Positions 17,502 to 28,600 are shown, counted from the stretch's first letter. The stretch is DNA of 64,000 nt from Rhodohalobacter sp. SW132 (GCF_003390325.1 NZ_QUOK01000003.1:186001-250000), one strand, 5' to 3'. Numbers and translations: made by a program. The notes: generated from the letters alone by a model not told the origin.

Positions 17502-18110
17502 ATGAAACCAATCGTACTGGCATCTGCCAGCCCGCGCCGGAAAAAACTTTTCGAGCAGATGAATATTTCCGTCACCGTCATTCCATCATCAATTGAAGAA
17601 AATGTTGATGACAGGCTCGAGCCGGGTAAGATCGTCTGCTCACTGGCCCGGCAGAAAGGCGAAGATGTTGCACGAAATGAATCTTCTTCGATCGTGATCT
17701 CTGCTGATACTATCGTTGTGCAAAATAACACCATCCTGGGAAAACCGAAAAATAAACAAGAGGCTGCGTCCATCTTGCGAAATCTGAGCGGAAAGGTTCA
17801 CAGTGTATACAGTGGTGTTAATATCCTGGAGACGGATTCCGAATTCAATTATATAAACACTCTTTCGTTTTACGAGAGAACAAAAGTTACCTTTAGTCCG
17901 TTAGATGAACTGGAAATTGACCGATATATTGAAACCGGAAGTCCGATGGATAAAGCCGGTGCCTACGGAATACAGGATGACATGGGCAGCTTGTTTGTGG
18001 AAAAAATTGAAGGTGATTACTATAATGTGGTTGGATTTCCGGTGAATGCTTTTTATCAGAACCTGAAAACCAGGCGGCATGAACTCTTTAGTAAGATTTT
18101 TAGAACATGA
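17502..18110 (+). CDS. maf: Maf-like nucleotide pyrophosphatase
   Basis: This 202-residue cytoplasmic house-cleaning enzyme hydrolyses non-canonical or excess nucleoside triphosphates to monophosphates (Maf family, often dTTP/UTP or modified pyrimidines). Present are the phosphate-binding ASASPRRKKL at residues 7-16, the SADTIV motif with catalytic D69, and the GKPKNKQEA segment at 80-88. The YGIQ and GDYYNVVGFPV motifs follow near the C-terminus. The stop overlaps the start of the TPR gene as ATGA. A promoter candidate lies at 17377-17408. Confidence 0.94.
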   Translation: MKPIVLASASPRRKKLFEQMNISVTVIPSSIEENVDDRLEPGKIVCSLARQKGEDVARNESSSIVISADTIVVQNNTILGKPKNKQEAASILRNLSGKVHSVYSGVNILETDSEFNYINTLSFYERTKVTFSPLDELEIDRYIETGSPMDKAGAYGIQDDMGSLFVEKIEGDYYNVVGFPVNAFYQNLKTRRHELFSKIFRT

Positions 18111-20035
18111 TTCGATTCCTTAAACTATTTTTATTGCCGGTTACCGTTTGTCTGTTTTTCGGCTCCCTAACAGTTCCGGTAATTGCCCAGTCGGTTGAGT
18201 TCAGAGTAGCCAATCAGCATATGCAGCAGCAGAATTACGAAGAAGCTCTCCCAATTCTAATGGAGCTGCATGAGGAACACCCCTCTACATTCACCTATTT
18301 CAACCAGCTCATCGACTGCCTTGTAAACCTCAATCAATATGAAGAAGCCATTTCCATTGCTCAGCGGCATGTTGACAACGAGTATTCGGTTTACCGTTCC
18401 AAAATTAAGCTTGCAGAAGTTCATCATCTCAATGGCGATAAAAATCTGGCTTTTGAAATGTGGCAGCAGGTACTTGATGAGAATCCCCAACAGATTCAGA
18501 TTTTTCACAATATTGGAGAATCGATGATGCAGCGACGGGAATACCTGGCTGCGGCCGAGCATTATGCAGAATCACGTGACCGTTTCGGCAATGCGACCTT
18601 ATTCTCAAATGAACTGGCAAATGCCTATATGCAGGCCGGTATGTTTGAAGATGCAGTTCTGGAATACTACCGGGTCATCAGGGAAAACCCGCAGCAAATG
18701 GGATTTGTTCAGCAACGATTTCTGCGCATGAGAGATGATGAGCTTTACCAGATTGCTGCGCTCGAACTGGAAGATTTCCTGCTCGAAATGGAGACAGATC
18801 ACGCTGCCTACTCCCAGCTATACCAGTTACTTAGCTGGCTTTTTCTTGAAACAGAAGAGTACAGGCGTGCTTTTGTGTTTGCAAGACAGTACGAAAACCG
18901 GACTCCGGAAATTAATTATTCTCTTTTTTCACTTGGCAACCGGCTTCGTTCAGCACGACAATATGAACTTGCAGCCGACGCCTATTCCCATTACGTAGAA
19001 ACGGAATCAGCACTCTACACGAGGGCACTTGAAGAACAAGCCTCCACATACCTGATGTGGGCACAATATATTGAACAGCATGGCCTCCACTCGTCCAAAA
19101 AACAGGACAGGCTGTATGAGCAGTCCTATGAACTGAACCGGCAGATCACTGAACGCTCTCCCAATTACAACCGGATCGGGCGCGTCTTATCGAATCTTAC
19201 AGATCTTTCGCTGGATCACTACAAAGATCTGGAAAAAGCGGAACACTGGTTTGCCATGCTGCAGGATACAGGCGCGGGTGAAGGCACTCAAGATGCTTAC
19301 ACCCTCTATGCTGAAGGGCGAATTGCTCTCTTTAAGGGAGATTACACTTCAACCCGCCAGGCTTTGACAAGAGCCGACAGGGCCTCAGAAGATTCGAATC
19401 TTTCGGAAAGAACCCGTTACTATCTCAGCCTGTCCGATTTTTTTGCAGGTGATTTTGATTTCGCTGAAATTCAGCTTCGGTCTCTTGAGCGTCGAAACAC
19501 ATCCTATTATGCAAACAATGCGATTCAGCTTCGCATGTGGATCAAAAATGGTACGCGGATTGACACTACACATGCCCAGCTGAAAAATTTCAGCGAAACG
19601 ATCCGGCAGATCCATACCGGGGAGTACGATTCTGCTTTAGAGCAGATGAAAACCTTTATGGAGAGCTCAACCCACCCTTTTTCCGATGATCTTGCCGTAG
19701 AGTTTGCCAAGCACCTTCCGTACCGATACCAGGCCGTTGTTTTGCAGATGCTGCAGGATCAGGTTGTAAACAATCAAATTTCGCCACTGCGTGAACGGAT
19801 GATGTGGGAGCGGGCTGTTATTGCCGAGCGCCTGGCTTCACTGGGTGACGCTTCTGAGATCCTGCCGCCAAATGAATTTGAATTATTCGAGTCCGCGCCG
19901 CTGCCGCCGGGTACACTTTCGGAAAGCGATGTGGAATCGATGTTTGAAGATATCCTGCTGGAGTTTCCCGATGGATTTTATGCCCGCTTTGTACGCGAGA
20001 AACTGCAGCAATCCGGCCAACCCCAAACTCTTTAG
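18107..20035 (+). CDS. Exported tetratricopeptide-repeat protein (642 aa)
   Basis: A signal peptide occupies about the first 28 residues (FLLPVTVCLFFGSLTVPVIAQ). Most of the remainder is a helical TPR array: early repeats such as NYEEALPILMELHEEHPSTF and later AEHYAESRDRFGNATLFSNE are easy to see, with repeats continuing past residue 450. It should be periplasmic. It overlaps maf by four bases and is followed 4 nt later by the secreted protein at 20040, so the three genes form one operon. The functional link to Maf is unclear. Confidence 0.85.
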   Translation: MIRFLKLFLLPVTVCLFFGSLTVPVIAQSVEFRVANQHMQQQNYEEALPILMELHEEHPSTFTYFNQLIDCLVNLNQYEEAISIAQRHVDNEYSVYRSKIKLAEVHHLNGDKNLAFEMWQQVLDENPQQIQIFHNIGESMMQRREYLAAAEHYAESRDRFGNATLFSNELANAYMQAGMFEDAVLEYYRVIRENPQQMGFVQQRFLRMRDDELYQIAALELEDFLLEMETDHAAYSQLYQLLSWLFLETEEYRRAFVFARQYENRTPEINYSLFSLGNRLRSARQYELAADAYSHYVETESALYTRALEEQASTYLMWAQYIEQHGLHSSKKQDRLYEQSYELNRQITERSPNYNRIGRVLSNLTDLSLDHYKDLEKAEHWFAMLQDTGAGEGTQDAYTLYAEGRIALFKGDYTSTRQALTRADRASEDSNLSERTRYYLSLSDFFAGDFDFAEIQLRSLERRNTSYYANNAIQLRMWIKNGTRIDTTHAQLKNFSETIRQIHTGEYDSALEQMKTFMESSTHPFSDDLAVEFAKHLPYRYQAVVLQMLQDQVVNNQISPLRERMMWERAVIAERLASLGDASEILPPNEFELFESAPLPPGTLSESDVESMFEDILLEFPDGFYARFVREKLQQSGQPQTL

Positions 20036-20039
20036 ATAA

Positions 20040-21317
20040 ATGATGCCCCGAATCACCTCGATACTTATCACATTACTGCTCCTGTTTGGAGCCGCACTGA
20101 ATCTGAGCGCACAGGAACGGGTACTTATCCCGATGGATGCCTCACAAAATGATCACCTGAAAGCCTATGGTATCATCTTCAATCATCTGAAGGCGAACGA
20201 ATCCGGCCAATGGCTGCTCAATTACAGGGGAGGAAGCTTTCTGGCCCCCAACACGGCAGATATCGTTCGGAAAAGCCGGGTGAGAGGCGTTTCTGTTGAA
20301 TTAATATCAGAAGGTGAAGCGCGGCAAATTATTGAAGAGGTGGAAAACCCAAATTCCAATACAGCGGTGATCAATCTCGAAGCAGCACCGGAAATTGCCG
20401 TATATGCACCGCCGGGAAATATGCCGTGGGACGATGCGGTTACGCTCGCCCTCGATTATGCTGAAGTGCCCTATGATATAATTTATGATAAGGAAGTTCT
20501 TAGCGGAGAGCTTAACAATTACGACTGGCTTCATCTGCACCATGAAGATTTTACCGGGCAGTTCGGTAAATTTTATGGCACCTACAGGAATGCCCCCTGG
20601 TACATATCGCAGGTGAATCAGCTTCAGGATCTCGCCAGTGAACTCGGGTATAATAAAGTGAGTGAATTAAAACGTGATGTCGTCCTGGAAATTCGTGATT
20701 ACATCGGGAACGGCGGGTTTATGTTTGCGATGTGCTCCGGAACCAACACGTTCGATATTGCCCTGGCTGCAAAAGATCTCGATATTGTACCGGCCGAAAT
20801 CGACGGCGACCCAATCGACCCTAATGTGAATGATCGGCTCGATTATTCCAACACATTTGCTTTTCATAATTTCCAGGTGGAAACCGACGCCTACGTTTAT
20901 TCACACGATAATATCGATGTGGAAGTCAATCTGAATAGTATTAGCGAGAGCCTCGATTACTTTACACTATTCGATTTTTCGGCGAAATGGGATCCTGTTC
21001 CCACCATGCTCACACAAAATCACGTAAGCAGTATTCCGGGTTTTTATGGTCAGACAACAGCTTTTCGTTCCGATAAAGTAAAAAACAGCGTGGTTGTTCT
21101 GGCCGAATCCCCCGGCAGAGACCGTGTAAAATATCTGCATGGAAACTACGGTGAAGGCACATTCACCTATTACGCAGGACATGATCCTGAAGATTACACC
21201 CATCATGTGGGCGATCCTCCAACCGATCTGAGCCTGCACACCAACAGTCCCGGATACCGGCTGATTCTCAACAACATCCTCTTCCCTGCTGCTCAAAAAG
21301 AAAAACGAGAAACTTAA
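20040..21317 (+). CDS. Secreted protein of the family often auto-named asparagine synthetase B
   Basis: This 425-residue protein has a signal peptide (about 1-25, ending LNLSAQ), so it is exported. It starts the mature part with RVLIPMDASQNDHLKAYG and has a conserved WLLNYRGGSF segment. From memory of the family, Bacteroidota relatives are often annotated as asparagine synthetase B. I see neither a class II glutaminase N-terminal cysteine nor an SGGLDS ATP-pyrophosphatase motif, so that name is not supported. A conserved FAMCSGTNTFDIALAA segment near the middle resembles the nucleophile elbow of a type-1 glutamine amidotransferase-like fold. The substrate is unknown. Confidence 0.72.
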   Translation: MMPRITSILITLLLLFGAALNLSAQERVLIPMDASQNDHLKAYGIIFNHLKANESGQWLLNYRGGSFLAPNTADIVRKSRVRGVSVELISEGEARQIIEEVENPNSNTAVINLEAAPEIAVYAPPGNMPWDDAVTLALDYAEVPYDIIYDKEVLSGELNNYDWLHLHHEDFTGQFGKFYGTYRNAPWYISQVNQLQDLASELGYNKVSELKRDVVLEIRDYIGNGGFMFAMCSGTNTFDIALAAKDLDIVPAEIDGDPIDPNVNDRLDYSNTFAFHNFQVETDAYVYSHDNIDVEVNLNSISESLDYFTLFDFSAKWDPVPTMLTQNHVSSIPGFYGQTTAFRSDKVKNSVVVLAESPGRDRVKYLHGNYGEGTFTYYAGHDPEDYTHHVGDPPTDLSLHTNSPGYRLILNNILFPAAQKEKRET

Positions 21318-21372
21318 TATCAGTTTGTCAGTGTTTCAGATTTTCAGTGTGTCAGTTGTGTGATGGGTTGGA

Positions 21373-21632
21373 AATGAACTACCTCGGGGCAGAGCCCGCG
21401 AGGTATCAACTAAGAACCCTTAACTTTTTGTTCAATACAAAGCTTACTTTTGGAGTGTCCCCCTTCGAAGGGGGCAATGGGGGATGATTGGTTGTGGATC
21501 AAAACCAAGAATTGGACCATTCTGAACTTAGAAAGTCATCCCCCAGCTCACTCCGTTCGCTTCCCCCTTCAAAGGGGGACTTTTATCTTTTCCGACCCAA
21601 AGGGTCGGAGAATTAATCCACTTATGATTAAA
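21373..21632. repeat. Long dispersed intergenic repeat (copy 3)
   Basis: The 5' part (21373-21490) is 116/118 identical by eye to 44165-44282. The 3' part (21536-21632) matches 44338-44436 with a few differences, while the middle differs. Each copy folds: GTCCCCCTTCGAAGGGGG..GGGGGATGA pairs with TCATCCCCC...CCCCCTTCAAAGGGGGAC. Nothing coding lies in the 422-bp gap before mazG. Confidence 0.85.
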
Positions 21633-21739
21633 TTCAATCCCATAATTGCCGAAGGGTCATAACCAGAGATCCCCTTTGATGCATAAGAAAATTCTGACAC
21701 ACTGATGAACTGACACACTGTAAAACTGAAACACTGAAC

Positions 21740-22525
21740 ATGGATTATAGCCACATCAAACCGAGCCAAAATTTTGAAGATTTTATCAAGCTCATCGCCA
21801 TTCTGCGCAAAGAGTGTCCGTGGGATCGCAAACAAACCCACCAGTCGATTAAAGAAAACCTGATTGAAGAAGCGTATGAAGCGGTTGAGTGCATTGAATC
21901 CGAGGATTATGAAGAGCTTTCGAAAGAACTTGGTGATCTGCTGCTTCACGTGGTATTTCACAGTACGATGGCTGATGAAAACGACCATTTTAATATGGGT
22001 GATGTGATCTATCGTATCTCCGAAAAATTGATTCGCCGTCATCCGCATATATTCTCCGACACGGTTGCTGAAAATGACAAAGTGGTGGCCGAAAACTGGG
22101 AATCAATAAAACTAAGTGAAGGCAGAGAATCGATCCTGGACGGTATACCTGCTCATCTGCCCGGACTGATCAAAGCACACCGGATGCAGGAGAAGGCTGC
22201 AAATGTCGGGTTCGACTGGGCAGAATGGAAACTTGCCTGGGAAAAATTGAACGAAGAGATTGATGAATGGAAAGAGGCTGTTGAAGGCCAATCTAAAGCG
22301 GAACAGGCTGAAGAGTACGGCGATCTGCTGTTCAGCATGGTAAACGTGGGACGGCTGCTCAGTCTGAACGCTGAAGATTCTATCCGGATGGCAAACAAAA
22401 AATTTGACGATCGTTTTCGATACATTGAAAAAAAGCTGGGAGAAAACGGCCGCTCACCCGCCCAGGCAGATCTTGAAGAGATGGATCGCTACTGGAATGA
22501 GGCAAAATCTGACAACCGCCTGTAA
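21740..22525 (+). CDS. mazG: Nucleoside triphosphate pyrophosphohydrolase MazG
   Basis: This 261-residue all-alpha NTP pyrophosphohydrolase converts (d)NTPs to monophosphates and pyrophosphate. It has the two tandem MazG domains of the long form. The first carries the magnesium-binding EEAYE...E..LGDLLLH pattern at about 47-75, and the second EEIDEWKEA...EEYGDLLFS near 170-200. It stands alone between a dispersed repeat and citrate synthase. With maf, the window has two nucleotide-pool cleaning enzymes. Confidence 0.95.
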   Translation: MDYSHIKPSQNFEDFIKLIAILRKECPWDRKQTHQSIKENLIEEAYEAVECIESEDYEELSKELGDLLLHVVFHSTMADENDHFNMGDVIYRISEKLIRRHPHIFSDTVAENDKVVAENWESIKLSEGRESILDGIPAHLPGLIKAHRMQEKAANVGFDWAEWKLAWEKLNEEIDEWKEAVEGQSKAEQAEEYGDLLFSMVNVGRLLSLNAEDSIRMANKKFDDRFRYIEKKLGENGRSPAQADLEEMDRYWNEAKSDNRL

Positions 22526-22747
22526 AAAAGCTTTAAAACTTCTCCGCCACATCATTTTGTAAAACTAAAACCTGAATAGCGCTTCTAAAGTATGTGCTAT
22601 TTTTGTATTTTTTAGATATAAAAACTAAACGCCTCTGATCTCGGGTATCCCCCATGAAAAACTGAAGTTTCGTTATTGAATAGAGCGGAATATCACTCTA
22701 ACTAACTGCAGAGGCTGTAACACGGAATCTTAATTACGGATATACTT

Positions 22748-23902
22748 ATGGCCAAACAAAATTTGGACACCATCGATACTGATAAATACCCACACATCAA
22801 TAAGGGACTTGAAGGAATTGTAGCTTTCTCAACAACAAAAAGTGCAATCGATGGACAAAAAGGAGAGCTGATCTATGCCGGGTACAACATCGATACGCTT
22901 GCTGAAAATGCAACATTTGAAGAGGTCTGTTTCCTGCTATGGAACGATCGCCTGCCCAATCAAAAAGAACTGGACAATTTGAAAAAACAGCTGGTCGGTG
23001 AGCGATCACTTCCAGAGCCGGTCTTAAATTATATCAAATCAACAAACAAGAAAGCTGAGCCGATGTCTGTTCTTCGAACAGCCGTTTCCATGCTCGCCGA
23101 CTTTCAGGACGCTGACAGTGATAACACGGATGATGCAATCGCGATGACGGCGCAGATGCCGACCATCATTGCAGCTTTTGCCCGTGCGCGTGACGGAAAA
23201 GAGATCATTGCTCCCCTCAAAGACGGAAGCACCGCATTTAACTTTCTCTACATGCTGAATGGCGAGAAGCCCGGTAAAGAGGCTGAAAAAACGATGGATC
23301 TCTGCCTGATTCTCCACGCTGAGCACGGAATGAACGCATCAACCTTCACCGGCCGCGCTATCTGTTCCACACAGTCTGATATGTTTTCAGCCGTTTCAGG
23401 TGCCATCGGTGCCCTCAAAGGCCCGCTGCATGGTGGTGCCAATACCGCGGTGATGAACATGCTTCTGGAACTTGATGAGGATCCCGATACAGCTGACCCG
23501 GTTGAGTTCACCAAAAAGAAACTGGCCAACAAAGAGAAGATCATGGGCTTTGGTCACCGCGTGTACAAAACCTTTGATCCCCGCGCACGACTTCTCCGTG
23601 GCATGTCGAAAAGTCTCTCTGAAGAGACCGGACACACCACACTTTATGAGTGGTCTGAAGCGATCCTGAAAACGATGAAAGATGAGAAAGATATCGATCC
23701 AAATGTTGATTTCTTCTCAGCTACTGTTTACTACTCCCTCGGGATCAAGCCGGATCTTTTCACATGTATTTTTGCCATGAGCCGGATTTCTGGCTGGACG
23801 GCACACTACATCGAGCAGCATGACAACAACCGCCTGGTTCGTCCGCGGGCCCTCTACATCGGCGAAAAAAATCTTGAATGGACCCCGGTTGAAGAAAGGT
23901 AA
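22748..23902 (+). CDS. gltA: Citrate synthase
   Basis: This 384-residue enzyme condenses acetyl-CoA and oxaloacetate into citrate at the entry of the TCA cycle. Catalytic residues are visible: H228 in GPLHGGAN, H270 in GFGHRVYKTFDPR and D321 in DPNVDFFS. H193 of the AEHGMNAS motif is also conserved. The short length and absence of an N-terminal NADH-binding domain place it with the dimeric, Gram-positive/archaeal-type enzymes, also used by methylcitrate synthases, so 2-methylcitrate synthase is a minor alternative. A clean terminator follows. Confidence 0.95.
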   Translation: MAKQNLDTIDTDKYPHINKGLEGIVAFSTTKSAIDGQKGELIYAGYNIDTLAENATFEEVCFLLWNDRLPNQKELDNLKKQLVGERSLPEPVLNYIKSTNKKAEPMSVLRTAVSMLADFQDADSDNTDDAIAMTAQMPTIIAAFARARDGKEIIAPLKDGSTAFNFLYMLNGEKPGKEAEKTMDLCLILHAEHGMNASTFTGRAICSTQSDMFSAVSGAIGALKGPLHGGANTAVMNMLLELDEDPDTADPVEFTKKKLANKEKIMGFGHRVYKTFDPRARLLRGMSKSLSEETGHTTLYEWSEAILKTMKDEKDIDPNVDFFSATVYYSLGIKPDLFTCIFAMSRISGWTAHYIEQHDNNRLVRPRALYIGEKNLEWTPVEER

Positions 23903-23941
23903 TTCTCACTGATTTTCAGCGGTTTATTTTTATCATTTCAG

Positions 23942-23974
23942 GCCCGGAATGCTTCGTCTTTCCGGGCTTTTTTA
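23942..23974 (+). terminator. Rho-independent terminator after citrate synthase
   Basis: GCCCGGAA (23942-23949) pairs with TTCCGGGC (23960-23967), followed by a run of T. It lies about 40 nt past the gltA stop. The remaining 300 bp to the efflux operon contain AT-rich sequence with no gene or motif I recognise. Confidence 0.9.
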
Positions 23975-24272
23975 TTAGCACCCCATCTTCTTTTTTTCTC
24001 CTCACCCTCGCGGCTCTATACACCTCAGACATCAATTCTTATCATTTTTTAACAGATTTCGATCTGCTGCAGATCTTATCAAACGAGGAGTAAATACTCT
24101 TAATTTTACTCAAACGCAGATCATCTTTGAGACCTGATTTATATCAAGCTCTAAAAAACCCTTCCTTAATCATTTATTGTTAAATCATTTCAAATTAATA
24201 AAACAGGTAAACGATCAGCTAAATAGTCATGTTAAGTAACTGTAAAATATTTTTTTTCATGGACTTTAAGCT

Positions 24273-25583
24273 ATGGTGCAATCAAAATACAAAACAGCTT
24301 CTTTAGCTTCCGTTCTACTGTCTCTGTTGTTTTTGATGTTGACCTCTTGCTCGGAAGATACCCAGGAGGATGAAACCGACCTTTCAGAGACGACAACGGT
24401 TGAGGCTGTAGAATTGAGAAAAGGTGTTCTGCCGCTTGTGCAGCGAACAACCGGCGAAATGCGGGCCCGAAACCAGGTAGATATTTACCCTGAAATAGAC
24501 GCCCGGATTACTGAGGTTCGCGTGAATGACGGTGATTATGTAAGTGAAGGCGATACGCTGATCCGATTGCGTGATGACGCCGTAAGGGAGCAGCTGAATC
24601 AGGCACGTCATGATCACGAAATTGCGCAAGCTCAGCTGCGCCAGTCCGAGGCTGATCTACGCAGACTGGAAGCACAGTTCACTCGTATTACGGAGCTTCG
24701 CGACCTTGAACTGGAATCCGCTCTTGAACAGGAAACGCTGGAGGCTGACATCGATGCTGCAGAAGCAAGTGTGGATCTCGCCCGGTCCCAGATGAACAGA
24801 GCTGCCTCGCAGGTGGAAGAGCAGCGAAGTAACCTCGAAAACACCGTACTCAGATCGCCCGTAGATGGCGTAGTGGGTGGCCGGGATGCAGAAGTTGGCC
24901 AGAGAGCTACATCCGGAAATCGCCTGCTGCAGGTGGGTGATACAGATAACCTTCGGGTTCACGTGATGCTAACCGAATCAATGAGCAACCACATACAGCC
25001 GGGCGACAGGGCTGAAATTATGACCGGGTCAGCCCAGAATAACCCGGTTGAAGGTACGGTTTCCACAATTTCACCTTTTCTTGATCCGATAACCCATACA
25101 ACCATCGCCCAGGTAGAAGTCCATGAAACGGACGCTTCTCTGCAGCCGGGTATGTTTGCTACGGTTGATATTTTTTATGGCGAAACGGATGACACCATTC
25201 TTGTGCCGAAGACAGCTCTTTATGATCATCCCATCGAGGGAGAAACCGGAATCTACATTGCTGATTTGCGTGATGAACCCTCGGCTATGGAAATGGATGA
25301 AGATTCTGAAATGCTTACCCAGAATCTAACTCAATCTCCTGTACCGGTTGAATTCTATCCGGTTGAAATTGTTGCCGAGAGCAGAGGCGTGGCTGGTATT
25401 ACCGGTATTGACGACCCGGGCCCGGACGCCTGGATTGTAACTATCGGCCAAAATCAGCTGGCAGAATGGGACCGTGAACAGGCTCACGTGCGCAAGGAGA
25501 GCTGGGAGAAGGTTATGGAGCTTCAGAATTTGCAGGCACGAGATATGGAGAGCATCATATTTGGCGAGAACTCCGGTAATTAG
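24273..25583 (+). CDS. RND efflux periplasmic adaptor (membrane fusion) lipoprotein
   Basis: This 436-residue protein starts with a lipoprotein signal peptide with lipobox LTSC (Cys26), so it is membrane-anchored in the periplasm. It then has the adaptor order: barrel-sandwich half-motif (EIDARITEVRVNDGDYVSEG near 72-90), a long coiled-coil hairpin (about 105-185, rich in Glu/Gln/Arg), and the second lipoyl half (LRSPVDGVVGGRDAEVGQ). A beta-barrel and a membrane-proximal domain follow. It couples the downstream RND pump to an outer-membrane channel, whose gene is not adjacent. The pump starts 32 nt later. Confidence 0.94.
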   Translation: MVQSKYKTASLASVLLSLLFLMLTSCSEDTQEDETDLSETTTVEAVELRKGVLPLVQRTTGEMRARNQVDIYPEIDARITEVRVNDGDYVSEGDTLIRLRDDAVREQLNQARHDHEIAQAQLRQSEADLRRLEAQFTRITELRDLELESALEQETLEADIDAAEASVDLARSQMNRAASQVEEQRSNLENTVLRSPVDGVVGGRDAEVGQRATSGNRLLQVGDTDNLRVHVMLTESMSNHIQPGDRAEIMTGSAQNNPVEGTVSTISPFLDPITHTTIAQVEVHETDASLQPGMFATVDIFYGETDDTILVPKTALYDHPIEGETGIYIADLRDEPSAMEMDEDSEMLTQNLTQSPVPVEFYPVEIVAESRGVAGITGIDDPGPDAWIVTIGQNQLAEWDREQAHVRKESWEKVMELQNLQARDMESIIFGENSGN

Positions 25584-25615
25584 AATGTGACTTATTTAGC
25601 AATTAATAGCCCGTT

Positions 25616-28600
25616 ATGTCGATAACCACTACATCCATCAAACGCCCCATCGCTACCACGATGGTATTTTTGATCATTATACTGGTTGGGTATGTCGGCT
25701 TTCGATACCTGCCGGTGGATCTGCTTCCCGAAATTGAATCCCCACAACTTACGGTCAGCGTGAGCTATGATAACGTTGGGCCCGAAGAGATGGAGCTGAT
25801 CATCACCGATCCGCTCGAAAATGCCCTTTCCGGTATTCCGAATGTTGAACAGATGAACTCCTCCTCAAGCGAAGGATCCAGCAGCATTACACTGGAGTTT
25901 TCCCGGGGCACAAATCTCGATGCAGCATCAAACAACGTACGTGATGCACTCGACAGAATACGGGATGATCTGCCCATTGAGGCCGATGCTCCGCGAATCC
26001 GGCAATTCCGTCCGGATGATTTTCCAATTGTGATTATCGGTGTACGATCCGACAGGGACCTGGCCGAGCTCACCCAGATTTTAGAGCGGGAAGTATCGAT
26101 GTTTTTTGAACAGATTCCCGGAGTTGGAACGATCGACGTGTGGGGCGGGATCGGGCGGGAGATCCAGGTGGATTTGAACCGGGAAAGGCTGCTGTCATCA
26201 AACCTCACCGCCTCTGATGTGATGGGCGCACTTAGCCGGGACAACATCACCCTTCCGGGCGGAGACATCAAGGATGGATACAGCGACTTTTACGTACGAA
26301 CACAGGGCGAATTCAATACCATTGATGAGATCTCACAAACCGTAATAACCAATGTAAACGGCCGGCCGATTCGTGTAGGTGATGTTGCAGATGTACATCA
26401 TGGGTATGAGGAGATCAGCCGGTTTGTGGAAATCGACGGAGTGCCCACTTTGCGGCTTGCAATCCGAAAACAATCCGGAGCTAACACAGTTTCTGTTGCC
26501 GAAGATATAAAATCTGAAGTAGAGCGGATCAATAACATACGCGGGGATATGGAGCTGATGGTGATTACCGATCAGAGCCAGTTTATCCAGGATTCCATCA
26601 ATACAGTTCAAAATGCTGCTATCTGGGGCGGAATTCTTGCTGTAATTGTACTCTTTGCGTTTCTCAGAAACACCTCTACCACACTCATCATCGGTGTTTC
26701 TATTCCAATTTCTATCATTGCTACCTTCGGACTGCTCTATTTTGGGGGATTAACACTCAACCAGATGAGTTTTGGGGGGCTGGCACTTGGAATCGGTTTG
26801 ATAGTTGATAACGCCATTGTAGTGCTTGAGAATATCGTGCGGAAACGGGAGCAGGGAACCGGGGTCTTTGAAAGTTCCGCCAAGGGAACGAAGGAAGTTG
26901 CCGGGGCAATAATAGCGGCAACACTTACGACCTCCGTAATATTTCTGCCTCTTGTTTTTATGCAGACCACCACAGGCAGCATGTTCCAGGAACTTGGCCT
27001 GGTTGTTGTGTTCTCAATTTTCTGCTCCCTCCTGGTCGCCCTCACGCTGGTTCCGATGTTATCCAGCCGCTTTATGACAATCAAACCCCTTGCTGAAAAT
27101 GTGGAAGACAGATCCCGCGGCGACCGGTTTTTTGAACGAGTGGATTCGCGTTACACTAAAATGCTGCAAGGTGCAGTTCGATATAAATGGGTTGTGTTAA
27201 GCCTGACCGCCGTTCTGTTTACTGTTTCAATTCTGCTCATTCCCGGAATTCCTTTTGAACTTGCCCCGGAAACAGAAGCCGATGAGGTCCGTGTGAGCAT
27301 GCGAATGCAGGATGGTGTGAATATTTCTGTGATTCATAACTACTTCGAAGAACTTGATGAAATTGTGAGTCAGCTTATTGATCCCGATGAAGTGGAATAT
27401 TACACACGTGACCTGGGCGGCTGGGGAGGTGACGGCCGGATTGATATCAACCTGGTCAGCCAGGACGAGCGTGAACGTTCCGCAGAAGATATTGCAAATG
27501 ATATCCGCAGCAACCTTGGAAATGTGCTGCCCGGTGCTGATTTGCGGGTGTATACTCGCGGCGGTTTGTGGATAATGCGCAGAGTATTCCGAACCGGCGG
27601 CGGTGACGAAGATGCAGCCGTTGGTTTTCAGCTGAGGGGCTACGACCTTGAGACATCCCGGGAGCTTGCGCGAAACGTTCGCAACCGCCTTGAACGCGTG
27701 CCAGGTGTCACCGACCTGGAGATTGAGGAGTCGGAAGGCCGCCCTCAGCAGGATATCACAATAAACAGAGAAAAAATCGCTGAACTCGGAATTGGTGTGG
27801 ATGAAGTAGCCGGAACCATTCAGACAAATATTGCGGGTCAGCAGGCCGGAATTTTCCGGGTAAATGGTGAAGAGAGACCCATCATGGTTCGATTAAGACC
27901 CCAGGATCGTGTGGATATGGAAGATATTGGGAATATCAGTATACGAGCCGGGGATGATCAGATTGTGCCGATCTCCTCCGTTATTGAGATGGAGCGATCG
28001 CGAGCTCCCACATCCGTAAACCGTGTGGACGGGCAGAGAGTGGTTTATCTTACCGCTAATCTGGAGGATGATGTAACCCTTGGTGAAGCTGTATCCCGAA
28101 TGGAAAGTTCACTTTCTGAAATGCAGTTTCCCGAGGGATATTCTGTCTATTTCGGAGGAGAATATGAAGAACTGCAGCAGGCGCAAGACGATTTTACAAT
28201 GGCAATTATTTTCGCTCTTGTGCTGGTCTATATGGTGATGGCCGCGCAGTTTGAGCGATTTTTAGACCCGTTGATTGTCATGTTTTCCGTTCCCGTTGCG
28301 CTTATCGGAGTGGTTCCCACACTTATGATAACCGGCACAACAATTAACATGCAGAGTTTGATGGGAGTTTTGATGCTGCTCGGAATCGTAGTAAATAACG
28401 CCATTGTACTGGTGGATTATATAAACCTGATGAGACGACGGGATGAAACAACAGGACTTCTTGAATCGATCATTGCCGCGTCGAGGCTCAGGCTCCGGCC
28501 GATACTGATGACCTCCTTCACAACCATACTTGCGATGGTACCACTGGCGGTCGGAATTGGTGTGGGTGCCGAAATACAGGCGGCTCTTGCCCGTGTTGTA

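Noticed and set aside
22598-22605. TATTTTTG upstream of citrate synthase as a promoter
   Set aside because: It fits TAnnTTTG but there is no TTG about 21 nt upstream, so I did not list it as a feature.
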